This document shows positions 6,456 to 14,454 of a stretch of DNA of 64,000 bases, one piece after another. The stretch lies in assembly GCF_023715845.1 (NCBI RefSeq), contig NZ_JAMBOR010000002.1, positions 1 to 64,000 of the forward strand. Reading direction: 5' to 3'. The DNA comes from Fictibacillus phosphorivorans. GTDB lineage: Bacteria > Bacillota > Bacilli > Bacillales > Fictibacillaceae. A program made the position numbers and the translations under genes. Positions within the stretch are counted from its first letter, which is position 1. Every line of letters starts with the position of its first letter. Below the pieces are notes generated by a model. That model was given only the letters and a program-made list of their open reading frames with translations. It was not told the origin of the DNA and did not search any database.

Positions 6456-8345
6456 TTACACCCATTTCCTTAAATTAGCATCTCTCTCAGTATACCCTTT
6501 CGCATCCATACATTCTAAAATCGGAATCAAAAACTTTCTCGAAGTATGAAGAACGCTTTTTGCTTCTTGTACAGTAAAACTCTGTTCTTTCTTACTTTTT
6601 AACAGTTCAACTGCCGAATCGAATGAGTTCTTCCCAATTAAAACATCGTCAGAAAGAACAAGTGCTTTATCTTGATTAATCAAAAAATACTTAAAATCTG
6701 AGAAAAGGTCTTCCGGTAATTGCTGTTCTTGATAGATGGAAAATAGATCATCTGGTTCAAGTTTCTTCTCTTCCAGATTCTTTACAACTTGAGACATGCG
6801 TTTTTCCCACTTCGTCGGATAATGTGATTCGAATGCAGGCAGGTGAAGAAATTGATCAGTTATTTTAATAGAAGAAGTTTGAATCAATTTATCAATTAAC
6901 GTCCTTCTTACTTTTTGGTGAAGTCCGCCTTTTAAAGATTGTACAACCTCAGCCAACGGAATACCTTGCCTTAAAGGGTAGTCATCATGAAACGCTTTTA
7001 ACTTTTGAATAATTTCGGTCTCTGATCGTTCAATTGTTACTTTATCTATATAATATCCTTGCAAACATACAATTGAATGCTGATCAACTAGTTCTTGCAT
7101 AATCTTATTTAATGAATTCTCTTCGATATCCGTAAGCTTCACTAATTCTTCAAGTGTCAAAGATCCATTCTTCTGAAGGGTATGTAAGACTCTTTCTTCG
7201 GGTGTCCCTTCAAACTTTTCCTGAAGCATTCGAACGGTATCTTGTCCAAATTTATAAGTTGTTCCGTTTGGATCGATCACTGCTCCACCTCCGATAGTTT
7301 CTTCTGGAGATGGACGTCGGATGATAAAACGGTCGCCTCGTTTAGTAACGATTGGTTCGTTCAAGCGCACTTGACAAAAAATTTGATCTGGAGTGTGTTC
7401 TAGTTCATTTCGATCAAATAATATAAGCTTCCCCATGACTTCAGCGGTTCCCGTGTAAAACTTGATCTGTGTTCGCTGCTTTAACTTGCTTGTCCATTCT
7501 TTACTCGTGTTTAATACAAGGTCCACTGTTTCAGTGACTGAAAAAACCCCTGGGGTTAGTAAAACATGGCCTCTCCTCAAATCGTTCTTTGATCCTCCTG
7601 AAAGATTGATAGCAGCTCTCTGACCAGCCATAGCACTTTGAACATTTTGTTTGTGAACTTGCAGTTTTCTCACTTTCACTTTTTCGCCGGCAGGCTGAAT
7701 ATCTAGTTCATCACCTTCATGAACTTCACCTTCGTATACGGTTCCCCTAATAACCGTACCTTGACCTTTTACTGTAAAGATATGATCAATTGGCAGACGA
7801 AACGGTCCAGATGAGGTTCTTGTGTTTGTATTTGCCAGATGTGCAGCAATTGCTTTTTTTAGATCATCAATACCATTCATGGATACACTATCAACAAAAT
7901 GAATGTTAAAAGATTGAAAGACAGAATCCTTGATCAGCTCAGAAATGTCATCTTCAATAAGATACTTCATATCATCATCAACCAGATCAGACTTCGTAAC
8001 AACAATGATTCCATTTTGAATTTCAAGAAAGGAAAGAATCTCAAAGTGTTCTCTTGTTTGGGGCATGACACCCTCATCGCCCGCTATCACCAACAAAACA
8101 AGATCGATCCCAGCAACTCCCGCAATCATTTGACGGATTAATTTTTCGTGACCGGGTACATCTACGATTGATGTATGGATGCTATCCGTTAAAGGAAACG
8201 GGGCAAAACCTGGTTCTATTGTGATCTTGCGTGACTTCTCTTCCTTCAAAGTATCTGTATCCACACCACTTAGTGCTTTTGTTAAGGTTGTCTTTCCATG
8301 ATCGATATGACCTGCCATACCGATTGTATAATAGTTTATTGTCAT
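6456..8345 (-). CDS. selB: Selenocysteine-specific elongation factor SelB
   Basis: SelB is the EF-Tu-like GTPase that brings Sec-tRNA(Sec) to UGA codons next to a SECIS hairpin. The 629-residue protein has G1 [10 protein letters not shown]3 DVPGHE, G4 TKSD in the N-terminal GTPase domain, two beta-barrel domains, and about 270 C-terminal residues of winged-helix repeats that bind the SECIS RNA. The start is ATG at 8345 behind ATAGGTGG; an in-frame GTG four codons upstream lies within the SD region and is rejected. It is the first gene of the five-gene selB-GT-phnDEC operon. Its 5' region contains three DnaA boxes and short repeats. Confidence 0.97.
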   Translation of the reverse strand: MTINYYTIGMAGHIDHGKTTLTKALSGVDTDTLKEEKSRKITIEPGFAPFPLTDSIHTSIVDVPGHEKLIRQMIAGVAGIDLVLLVIAGDEGVMPQTREHFEILSFLEIQNGIIVVTKSDLVDDDMKYLIEDDISELIKDSVFQSFNIHFVDSVSMNGIDDLKKAIAAHLANTNTRTSSGPFRLPIDHIFTVKGQGTVIRGTVYEGEVHEGDELDIQPAGEKVKVRKLQVHKQNVQSAMAGQRAAINLSGGSKNDLRRGHVLLTPGVFSVTETVDLVLNTSKEWTSKLKQRTQIKFYTGTAEVMGKLILFDRNELEHTPDQIFCQVRLNEPIVTKRGDRFIIRRPSPEETIGGGAVIDPNGTTYKFGQDTVRMLQEKFEGTPEERVLHTLQKNGSLTLEELVKLTDIEENSLNKIMQELVDQHSIVCLQGYYIDKVTIERSETEIIQKLKAFHDDYPLRQGIPLAEVVQSLKGGLHQKVRRTLIDKLIQTSSIKITDQFLHLPAFESHYPTKWEKRMSQVVKNLEEKKLEPDDLFSIYQEQQLPEDLFSDFKYFLINQDKALVLSDDVLIGKNSFDSAVELLKSKKEQSFTVQEAKSVLHTSRKFLIPILECMDAKGYTERDANLRKWV

Positions 8346-8518
8346 CGATAAAACCACCTATATTCATACTCTTTTACACTTTATGAAAAGAAATACAAAA
8401 ACACAAGATTTATACCTTGGTATCTAATCATACTACCATTTACCATTGGTCAAACAAAATTATTTCCCAAACCCCTTATGCATAATTGTATAAATATTCA
8501 CCTATGGATACACACAGT

Positions 8519-8553
8519 TTATCCACAACTCAAGTTATTCACAGTTGTCCACA
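8519..8553. promoter_or_regulatory. Cluster of three DnaA boxes
   Basis: TTATCCACA (8519-8527) and TTATTCACA (8535-8543) both match the consensus TTATNCACA exactly, and TTGTCCACA (8545-8553) has one mismatch. All three have the same orientation and lie within 35 bp. DnaA-box clusters away from oriC are known in Bacillus as DnaA-binding sites that affect transcription and initiation control. This one lies about 170 bp upstream of selB. Confidence 0.7.
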
Positions 8554-8560
8554 GGCGTTG

Positions 8561-8609
8561 CTGTTATAGTGCTCATTTTCATCTGTTATATTGGTTGAAC
8601 TGTTATAGT
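8561..8609 (+). repeat. Three CTGTTATA direct repeats
   Basis: CTGTTATAGT (8561-8570), CTGTTATATT (8583-8592) and CTGTTATAGT (8600-8609) are direct repeats spaced 22 and 17 bp apart. They begin 8 bp after the DnaA-box cluster. They may be binding sites for a DNA-binding protein; none is recognised. Confidence 0.5.
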
Positions 8610-8753
8610 CAAGGTTCACGTCCTGTATTAGTGCATCTATTTGAGCATACTTTCAATCCACTAAAGAAATCTTAGTGTATCTATCATTAAAGCAAAAATC
8701 TTTGTATGATAGAAAGTAAGTATAAATACAAACAATAGCAAAGTGGTGATTCT

Positions 8754-8912
8754 TTGACTTTTATAGAAAGCCTATCGTTAGCTGTGGTAATCGTACTTAT
8801 TCATTACGTATTTGAGAATAAAAGATTTGCAGGTAGAGGCATTATAGTACCTGCGATAGAATTAATGGTATTAACCCTTGTACTTTTTGTTGTATCATTT
8901 TTTGTGAATTAA
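8754..8912 (+). CDS. Possible 52-residue two-helix membrane protein
   Basis: A 52-codon frame from TTG at 8754 to TAA reads MTFIESLSLAVVIVLIHYVF, then a polar loop ENKRFAGRG, then a second hydrophobic run ending SFFVN. GTGGTGAT just upstream resembles the 3' half of the Bacillus Shine-Dalgarno sequence. The layout, two transmembrane segments with a basic connecting loop, fits a small membrane protein. I recognise no family. It stands between the DnaA-box cluster and tRNA-Sec on the same strand as the tRNA. A chance ORF is possible. Confidence 0.4.
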   Translation: MTFIESLSLAVVIVLIHYVFENKRFAGRGIIVPAIELMVLTLVLFVVSFFVN

Positions 8913-9086
8913 CCACCTATTTTGAAGAAAATCACCTCATCTAATGGGTGCATTCTTCGAATATGTAGATCGATCTTTACAAGATAAAATTTGATGGTCT
9001 ATCATTAATAAAGACACTGGAAGTCTTAATTTGGTCCTGACTCCCCTCCCCTACCCTTAATCTCGCATAGAGGAAGAACAATGTAC

Positions 9087-9115
9087 TTGGATTTTAAATT
9101 TCAATAGTCTATACT
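9087..9115 (+). promoter_or_regulatory. Sigma-A promoter of tRNA-Sec
   Basis: TTGGAT (9087-9092) and TATACT (9110-9115) are separated by 17 bp. Transcription would start near 9122, giving a leader of about 40 nt before the tRNA 5' end at 9163. Confidence 0.6.
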
Positions 9116-9162
9116 AGTCTTTGTAATAAATGAATCTCTCAATTATTCTCATTCATTTCCTT

Positions 9163-9259
9163 GGGGCCAGATGTGTAGCTGGTGCTTGCCTAGGTCTTCA
9201 AAACCTTTTGGGAGGCGCGTGCCGTCTCCGGTGGGTTCGATTCCCACATGGTCCCGCCA
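9163..9259 (+). tRNA. selC: tRNA-Sec (anticodon UCA)
   Basis: The 97-nt gene has an encoded GCCA 3' end. Its anticodon loop CTTCAAA carries TCA at 9198-9200, closed by stem AGGT/ACCT. The T arm is GTGGG-TTCGATT-CCCAC. The long variable arm forms GGAGGCG/CGTCTCC around a 5-nt loop, as in bacterial tRNA-Sec. The acceptor GGGGCCA pairs with TGGTCCC, with an eighth G/A position that would make the family's 8-bp acceptor if it stacks. The tRNA decodes the UGA codons of selD and the SelW-like gene. Confidence 0.95.
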
Positions 9260-9285
9260 AATAAAATACATAAGAGGTGGATGCA

Positions 9286-9711
9286 TTGTCTGGATGGTTC
9301 ATCACCTTTATCGTTTTCTGGTCCATTTTTTTGTTTACGATGTTTGCCATTGGTGGTTATTTCATGTTCCGGAAGTTCTTAAAACGCCTTCCAAAAGAAG
9401 ATGGTAAATCCATCTTGGATTGGCAGGAGTATTATATTAAAGAGACAATCCACTTGTGGAATGATGAACAAAAAAAGTTATTAAATGAACTCGTAGCTCC
9501 AGTTCCTGAACTTTTCCGTGATGTTGCAAAAGAAAAAATTGCAGGCAAGATCGGTGAGCTCGCCTTAGCTGAAAAAGCAGATTCAATGACAGAGGATTTA
9601 ATCATACGAGGCTATATCATCGCTACGCCAAAACGGGATCATAAATGGCTGATTAAAACACTGGAAAAGAAAAATATTGATATAAAACCCTATCAATCAC
9701 TGCTCGCATAA
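9286..9711 (+). CDS. yneK: DUF2621 membrane protein, YneK family
   Basis: This 141-residue protein resembles Bacillus YneK. It begins SGWFITFIVFWSIFLF, one membrane helix, then GGYFMFRKFLKRLPKEDGKS and a soluble helical tail. Its function is unknown. The start is placed at TTG 9286 with AGAGGTGG five bases upstream, matching the MLEGWF-like start of relatives; GTG at 9277 is an in-frame alternative lacking an SD. The gene follows tRNA-Sec by 26 bp with no terminator between, so it is likely co-transcribed with the tRNA. In the Bacillus backbone yneK sits near ccdC, as here, though here the two are convergent. Confidence 0.85.
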   Translation: MSGWFITFIVFWSIFLFTMFAIGGYFMFRKFLKRLPKEDGKSILDWQEYYIKETIHLWNDEQKKLLNELVAPVPELFRDVAKEKIAGKIGELALAEKADSMTEDLIIRGYIIATPKRDHKWLIKTLEKKNIDIKPYQSLLA

Positions 9712-9714
9712 AAA

Positions 9715-9746
9715 CCCCTGAACCCAATTTAGGTTCAGGGGTTTTT
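9715..9746. terminator. Bidirectional terminator yneK/ccdC
   Basis: CCCCTGAACC pairs with GGTTCAGGGG across CAATTTA, with four A before and five T after. It ends the plus-strand tRNA-Sec/yneK unit and may also serve the minus-strand ccd operon that converges here. Confidence 0.85.
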
Positions 9747-10211
9747 CTATAAAGCAATCTCGTTCTGCTTTTTCTTAAATAAAAATAACATGGCTAACCG
9801 CCAAGGTAAGATCATACCAAAGGCTACGATGAAAAATAATGAACTTGTTTCAAAAAGTGAAACCGAAGCCCCGATATACCATTTTAACGCTAAGCGAATG
9901 GCAAACAATCCGATGATGATGAAGATGAAAGCTTTTGAGCGAACAAGGTATACTTGATCTCCCCTAATTTCAAACTTACTTGTCATGATCAGAAAGATCG
10001 AAAACATCATTCCGACTAAAAAGGCCTCCCCTGCTTCGGTCCAAGTGACATGGAAAGCAGGAAATACAAATTGGAGAAAGCCTGTGCTCATCGCAATTGG
10101 TGGGATAATAATCTTTTTAGATGTTACAGGTTCTCTCGTTTCCCTCATTCTAAAGTTAAAAATAATAATTCCCATGATGATGGCGAAACAAGTACTAGCT
10201 ATTAAGAACAC
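9747..10211 (-). CDS. ccdC: CcdC-family membrane protein
   Basis: CcdC (DUF1453) is a polytopic membrane protein linked to cytochrome c biogenesis by its place after ccdA in Bacillus; its biochemical role is not established. The 154-residue sequence has about five hydrophobic helices and conserved stretches such as RSKAFIFIIIGL and FGMILPWRLAMLFLF. The start is GTG at 10211, within 3 bp of the mrpB stop, so the two are coupled. It is the last gene of the ccdA-mrpB-ccdC operon. Confidence 0.85.
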   Translation of the reverse strand: MFLIASTCFAIIMGIIIFNFRMRETREPVTSKKIIIPPIAMSTGFLQFVFPAFHVTWTEAGEAFLVGMMFSIFLIMTSKFEIRGDQVYLVRSKAFIFIIIGLFAIRLALKWYIGASVSLFETSSLFFIVAFGMILPWRLAMLFLFKKKQNEIAL

Positions 10212-10213
10212 GA

Positions 10214-10669
10214 TCAGTTACCTTCCTCTTCAACGTTTTCAACCTTGTCTTCCGCAATGGAAAGGATGATCGTCATCGTTACTCCAATAACCGTTAGGTA
10301 AACGCCAAGATCAAACAACATCGCCGTAGCTAGTTCTGTTTTCCCTAACAAGGGGAGATAAAAATAACCAAAAGAATGACTTAAAAACGGAACGTTCAGA
10401 ACAAAAGAACCCGCTCCGGTTAATATGGCAATCAATAAACCTGATGCTATCATGTATGTAAAATTGATCGGCAAAATTCTATCCACTGGCTTCAGACCAT
10501 AGGAGATATAAAGAAGCAATAACGCTCCCGCTCCCATCAATCCCCCTATAAAACCCCCTCCAGGTGCATTATGACCTGCAAATAACATGTTTACAGAAAA
10601 GGCTAAAATAACGAATACAATGATCGTTGTTGTTGTTTTTAAAATAAGATCATTTGAGCGTGATGACAT
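10214..10669 (-). CDS. mrpB: Orphan MrpB/MnhB-type cation antiporter subunit
   Basis: The 151-residue protein matches MrpB of the Mrp (MnhABCDEFG) Na+/H+ antiporter, with FAGHNAPGGGFIGGLMGAGA near residue 30 and GKTELATAMLFDLGVYLTVIGV near residue 110, plus about four membrane helices. MrpB normally works only in the seven-subunit complex, yet no other mrp gene lies nearby. It is embedded in the cytochrome c maturation operon, 24 bp after ccdA and 2 bp before ccdC. In B. subtilis this slot is held by a CheY-like gene (yneI, ccdB). It may contribute to an Mrp complex encoded elsewhere or have a new role with CcdA/CcdC. Confidence 0.85.
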   Translation of the reverse strand: MSSRSNDLILKTTTTIIVFVILAFSVNMLFAGHNAPGGGFIGGLMGAGALLLLYISYGLKPVDRILPINFTYMIASGLLIAILTGAGSFVLNVPFLSHSFGYFYLPLLGKTELATAMLFDLGVYLTVIGVTMTIILSIAEDKVENVEEEGN

Positions 10670-10693
10670 GTTGCAATTCCCCTTCCTATATCC

Positions 10694-11404
10694 TTAAAAG
10701 CCTTGGAATCCACCAAAAACACGGTTGATTAAAAATGAAGTCAATTGAGTCATCCAATTAAAATAAAGTAGTATACCCATGATGACCATTAGGCTTCCGC
10801 CAACTTTCATAAACTGACGATTAAATTTTTTTATTACTTTTAGCTTATCCAAAAAGAAACTTAAAACAAAAAATGGAACAGCAAATCCTAATACATAAGC
10901 AATCATATAGGTTAACGATGCAGCTGGATTGGATACTCCGAGTGCAATAACTCCTGCAAGGATTGGCCCCATACATGGTGTCCAGCCAGCAGCAAAACCG
11001 ATCCCGATAAGAACAGAACCAAAATAACCAGTTGGTCTGGATTGAAATTTCATCTTTTTATCTTTCATTAAAAATTCAGGTGAAACAACACCTATGACCA
11101 CTAAACCAAAAAAGACAATGATAATAGCTCCGATCTGCCTTAATAAGGATTGGTACTCAACAAAAATTTCTCCGATAATTGTTGTAGACAAACCCAATAC
11201 AATAAAAATAACGGAAAACCCTAATAAGAAAAAGGTGGTATGTAGTAGCGCTCTCTTTCTGAGCATCGCCTGTTCTTCTTTTAATTCCTGAACCGATATT
11301 CCAGTTATATAAGATAAGAACGCTGGATATAACGGCAAGCAGCATGGTGAAATAAAAGAAAGCAGTCCAGCGCCGAAAGCGAGCCAAATATTTAGATCGG
11401 TCAT
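10694..11404 (-). CDS. ccdA: Cytochrome c biogenesis protein CcdA
   Basis: CcdA passes reducing power from cytoplasmic thioredoxin across the membrane to apo-cytochrome c and spore-envelope thiol-disulfide proteins. The 236-residue protein has six predicted helices. Cysteines in SPCCLPLYPAF near residue 17 and GWTPCMGPI near residue 147 form the redox pair of the DsbD/CcdA family. The start is ATG at 11404 behind AAAGGAG; an upstream in-frame extension lacks an SD. It heads the ccdA-mrpB-ccdC operon. Confidence 0.93.
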   Translation of the reverse strand: MTDLNIWLAFGAGLLSFISPCCLPLYPAFLSYITGISVQELKEEQAMLRKRALLHTTFFLLGFSVIFIVLGLSTTIIGEIFVEYQSLLRQIGAIIIVFFGLVVIGVVSPEFLMKDKKMKFQSRPTGYFGSVLIGIGFAAGWTPCMGPILAGVIALGVSNPAASLTYMIAYVLGFAVPFFVLSFFLDKLKVIKKFNRQFMKVGGSLMVIMGILLYFNWMTQLTSFLINRVFGGFQGF

Positions 11405-11473
11405 TGAAAGAAGCTCCTTTATACATTCTCTCTCTATCTTAAAGAAAATAGACAATTAGTTCAATCATTAAGA

Positions 11474-11499
11474 AAGACAGCCATTAAACAGGCTGTCTT
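11474..11499 (-). terminator. Terminator after the carboxypeptidase gene
   Basis: AAGACAGCC and GGCTGTCTT form a 9-bp stem with loop ATTAAACA, followed on the minus strand by TTCTTAATG. It lies 9 bp after the stop codon at 11509. Confidence 0.75.
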
Positions 11500-11508
11500 C
11501 TCATATAA

Positions 11509-12366
11509 TTATGGCTTTTTCAAATATTCTTCTAACGTGACCCCGCGATCATGTATTTCCTTAGCATGTTCTTTTCCCACATACCTTAGATGCCATGGCT
11601 CATACTTATATCCTGTTACATCTTCTTTACCTTTAGGGTATCGGATGATGAATCCATATTGATAAGCATTTTCCGCAAGCCACTTTCCTTCTTTTGTTTC
11701 ACCAAATTTTTCAACGAGATCATAGTTTACTTCAGGTGATGTTACATCAAGCGAAAGACCGGTCTGGTGTTCACTTTGTCCAGGTTGGGCACTCGTTTGA
11801 TTGGCTTTCTCCTCACCATATTGTTGCGCATTATAAGCAAAGATTGAAACTTGGGTATCGTAAGAGCGATAACCTGATTGAGCAAGAAGTTGTAAACCTT
11901 GCTCTTCAGCTCCTTTAAATAGAAGTTCTATAGAAGCTGCAGCTTCTTTTCTTAATTTCTTTTTAGGAAGATCCTCTTTAAAAGGAAATGGTACGTTAGG
12001 AATGACTAGATCTACTGGTTCATAGTCCGCCGGGAGATTTCGTTCCTTATTTGCTACGATGAGCATGTCATTTAAGTTTTGAACAACTGCTTTCCCATCT
12101 CCCGAAACCGTTACCGTATCATTGAGCCAAGGAAGATCTTTTTGTTGGGTTTGTTCTTTTTCTTCATCGGTTTGAGTTGGTTTTTCTTCGTTTTGATCGT
12201 TTTGTTCAGCATGATGTTGCTTATGATCGTTTTTCTCTTCAACTTTTTCATCTTTTGATTGGTTAAATGCTGAGTTCCATTTTTGCTCAGCCCAGTCTAC
12301 AGGTTTACAAGCAGAGAGGACTAACACGCTTCCGACAAGCACTGATGTTAATACATAATTCTTCAA
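11509..12366 (-). CDS. D-alanyl-D-alanine carboxypeptidase lipoprotein (VanY family, M15B)
   Basis: This 285-residue zinc peptidase trims D-Ala from peptidoglycan stem peptides. A lipoprotein signal peptide ends in LVLSAC (Cys20), followed by an acidic, Gln-rich linker to about residue 75. The M15B domain carries the metal motif SEHQTGLSLD (His and Asp ligands) near residue 200 and the catalytic Glu and third ligand His in EPWHLRYVG near residue 263. It is a single-gene unit with its own promoter and terminator. It resembles Bacillus YodJ, but I do not assign the symbol. Confidence 0.9.
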   Translation of the reverse strand: MKNYVLTSVLVGSVLVLSACKPVDWAEQKWNSAFNQSKDEKVEEKNDHKQHHAEQNDQNEEKPTQTDEEKEQTQQKDLPWLNDTVTVSGDGKAVVQNLNDMLIVANKERNLPADYEPVDLVIPNVPFPFKEDLPKKKLRKEAAASIELLFKGAEEQGLQLLAQSGYRSYDTQVSIFAYNAQQYGEEKANQTSAQPGQSEHQTGLSLDVTSPEVNYDLVEKFGETKEGKWLAENAYQYGFIIRYPKGKEDVTGYKYEPWHLRYVGKEHAKEIHDRGVTLEEYLKKP

Positions 12367-12408
12367 AGCACTCTCATCCTTTAGTTCAGTTTGTTTGTAT
12401 GCTATCTT

Positions 12409-12436
12409 ATCATAGGATAATTTACAAATAAGTCAA
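12409..12436 (-). promoter_or_regulatory. Sigma-A promoter of the carboxypeptidase gene
   Basis: On the minus strand TTGACT (12436-12431) and TATGAT (12414-12409) are 16 bp apart, about 40 bp upstream of the start codon at 12366. Confidence 0.55.
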
Positions 12437-12604
12437 TAACCTAATAAAGAAGTTCATATATTCGAAAAATATTAGTTAATTAATAGGATGTTCAACCTTA
12501 TCAGTTCGGCAGATTATACAAACAACTTCTATTGATTACCACCCATTTTAAAAATAACAAAATTAATCCTAACAACCAAATGATTGAACTGATAAAAATA
12601 GAGG

Positions 12605-12637
12605 ACTAAACCAAAAGTAAAATTTACCTTTGGTTTA
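12605..12637 (-). terminator. Hairpin after bmrD
   Basis: CTAAACCAAAAGTAAA and TTTACCTTTGGTTTAG form a long stem with a tiny loop just after the stop codon of the ABC transporter gene. The minus-strand T tract is weak, so termination efficiency is uncertain. Confidence 0.5.
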
Positions 12638-12642
12638 GCCCT

Positions 12643-14454
12643 TTAACTAACTTCATCTACTGTATCTGTTCCATGCTGCAGCAAAAACATCTTGTGGTAT
12701 AATCCTCGCTTCTTCAGTAGCTCTTGATGTGTTCCTCTTTCAACTATTTCACCTTTATGAAGAACTAAGATTAACTCTGCATCCTGAATTGTGGATAAAC
12801 GATGCGCGATGGCAATTGTTGTTCTTCCGTTTCTCATTTTATGAAGGGCCAACTGGATCTCTTCTTCTGTCTCCGTATCTATGTTAGCAGTTGCTTCATC
12901 TAGTATCAAAATTCTCGGAGAAAATGCCATGGTTCTCGCAAATGAAATCAGCTGTCTTTGTCCGCTTGAAAATGCAGCTCCTCTTTCACCTAGCATTGTA
13001 CGATATTCTTGCGGCAGTTTTTCAATAAAGCTTGAAGCTTGAACAAACCGTGCCGCTTCCTTAATATCTTCATCTGTGATCGCTTTATTATATAACCGAA
13101 TATTTTGAGCGATGTCCCCTACAAATAAAAATGGATCCTGAAGGACAAGCCCTACTTTCTTCCTGAGCTCCCCATTTTCGTAATGTGACAATGGGACATC
13201 ATCAATTAGGATCTCCCCTTTTTCTATTTCATAAAAACGCATCAGCAAGTTTATGATCGAGCTCTTGCCACTGCCGGTATGACCGACTAAAGCCACCGTC
13301 TCTCCTGGATTGGCGGTGAATGAAATATTCTTAAGCACTTCTTGTTCACCATCATATGAAAATGACACATTCCTAAATTCTATTTTTCCATTTTCGATCA
13401 CATGATTTACATGGTCAGCGTTCTTTTTAACGGGAGCCAGTTCTGTTTCATCCATAATGGTAAACACTCTACCCGCTGAAACAACCGCTTGTTGGAAAAT
13501 CGACAGTCGCATCATCATCATGTTTACAGGTTCAAAAAAACGATCTAAATAGTTTATGAAAGCATAAATAACACCAATCTCAACAGGTGAATGAAATGAC
13601 TTTATGCCGAAAAACGATAGGATCAATAGAAGAGCAAACATATAAATAAGATCTACAGCAGGTCTTAGAAGTAACCCATTATATTTTATATTTCTCATCT
13701 GGGCATCGTTGTGTTCATTGTTTACTTGAGCAAATTCTTTTCTTAGCCGTTTTTGTTGATTAAATACTTGAATGATTGCCATACCTTGAAGCGATTCGTT
13801 CAATTTAGCATTCAACTGACTAAGCTTTTCTCGCATTTCATAAAAAGATCTTGAGCTATATTTTCTGTAAAGCCACATGATGCAAATAATAAAAGGTAAT
13901 ATCCCTAAACAAAAAAGAGCAAGTTTGACGTTAAGATAAAACATAAACCCAAAAATCCCAAATAGGTAAACAATGTTTTGTACAAAAGTGGACAGGACAC
14001 TCACATAAAGATCTTTAACAGCCTCCGTATCGTTCGTAATTCGCGACACTAAACTTCCGACTGGAGTGCGGTCAAAGAATTTCAAACCTAAAGAATGAAC
14101 TTTTGAGAAAACCTGAACCCTTAACGTTTGAATAATATCTAAAGCGACGGATTGAAACAAAACAAATTGAATATAGTTCACGATTGCAGACATTACGATT
14201 AATGCAATATAGCCACACCCTAGGATAACGAGAGCTTTTTGTTCAAAGTTCCGAGGTGTTAAATAATCATCAATAAATGTTTTGACTAGTATTGGTGCAG
14301 TCAGTTCCGATGCCGTTGCAACCAAAAGGAGAAGAAAAGCAATCAACAGGCGTTTCTTGTGTATGTTTGTATAGGACATCAGGCGTTTAAAAACTGTCCA
14401 TTGATTCATATGCTTAAGCTCATCGCTCAGCTGTATGTTAGTGTCACCTTTCAT
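12643..14454 (-). CDS. bmrD: Heterodimeric ABC exporter subunit, BmrD/YheH-like
   Basis: This is a half-transporter of 603 residues: six N-terminal membrane helices (ABC type I exporter fold), then an ATPase with Walker A GHTGSGKSS near residue 383, Q-loop LVLQDPFLF, signature SSGQRQ and Walker B ILILDEATANID with the catalytic Glu intact. The signature departs from LSGGQ, as in one subunit of heterodimeric exporters. Its start overlaps the bmrC stop by 4 bp (ATGA), so the two are coupled. The pair resembles B. subtilis YheI/YheH (BmrC/BmrD), a multidrug exporter. No attenuator leader such as bmrB is seen upstream. Confidence 0.85.
   Translation of the reverse strand: MKGDTNIQLSDELKHMNQWTVFKRLMSYTNIHKKRLLIAFLLLLVATASELTAPILVKTFIDDYLTPRNFEQKALVILGCGYIALIVMSAIVNYIQFVLFQSVALDIIQTLRVQVFSKVHSLGLKFFDRTPVGSLVSRITNDTEAVKDLYVSVLSTFVQNIVYLFGIFGFMFYLNVKLALFCLGILPFIICIMWLYRKYSSRSFYEMREKLSQLNAKLNESLQGMAIIQVFNQQKRLRKEFAQVNNEHNDAQMRNIKYNGLLLRPAVDLIYMFALLLILSFFGIKSFHSPVEIGVIYAFINYLDRFFEPVNMMMMRLSIFQQAVVSAGRVFTIMDETELAPVKKNADHVNHVIENGKIEFRNVSFSYDGEQEVLKNISFTANPGETVALVGHTGSGKSSIINLLMRFYEIEKGEILIDDVPLSHYENGELRKKVGLVLQDPFLFVGDIAQNIRLYNKAITDEDIKEAARFVQASSFIEKLPQEYRTMLGERGAAFSSGQRQLISFARTMAFSPRILILDEATANIDTETEEEIQLALHKMRNGRTTIAIAHRLSTIQDAELILVLHKGEIVERGTHQELLKKRGLYHKMFLLQHGTDTVDEVS

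Larger units (their letters stand above)
8358..8753. other. Non-coding region upstream of selB
   Basis: This 396-bp AT-rich stretch separates minus-strand selB from the plus-strand small ORF and tRNA-Sec. It holds the DnaA-box cluster at 8519-8553 and the CTGTTATA repeats at 8561-8609. I see no coding sequence with a usable ribosome-binding site. The selB promoter should lie here on the minus strand, but I cannot name a convincing -35/-10 pair. Confidence 0.6.
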
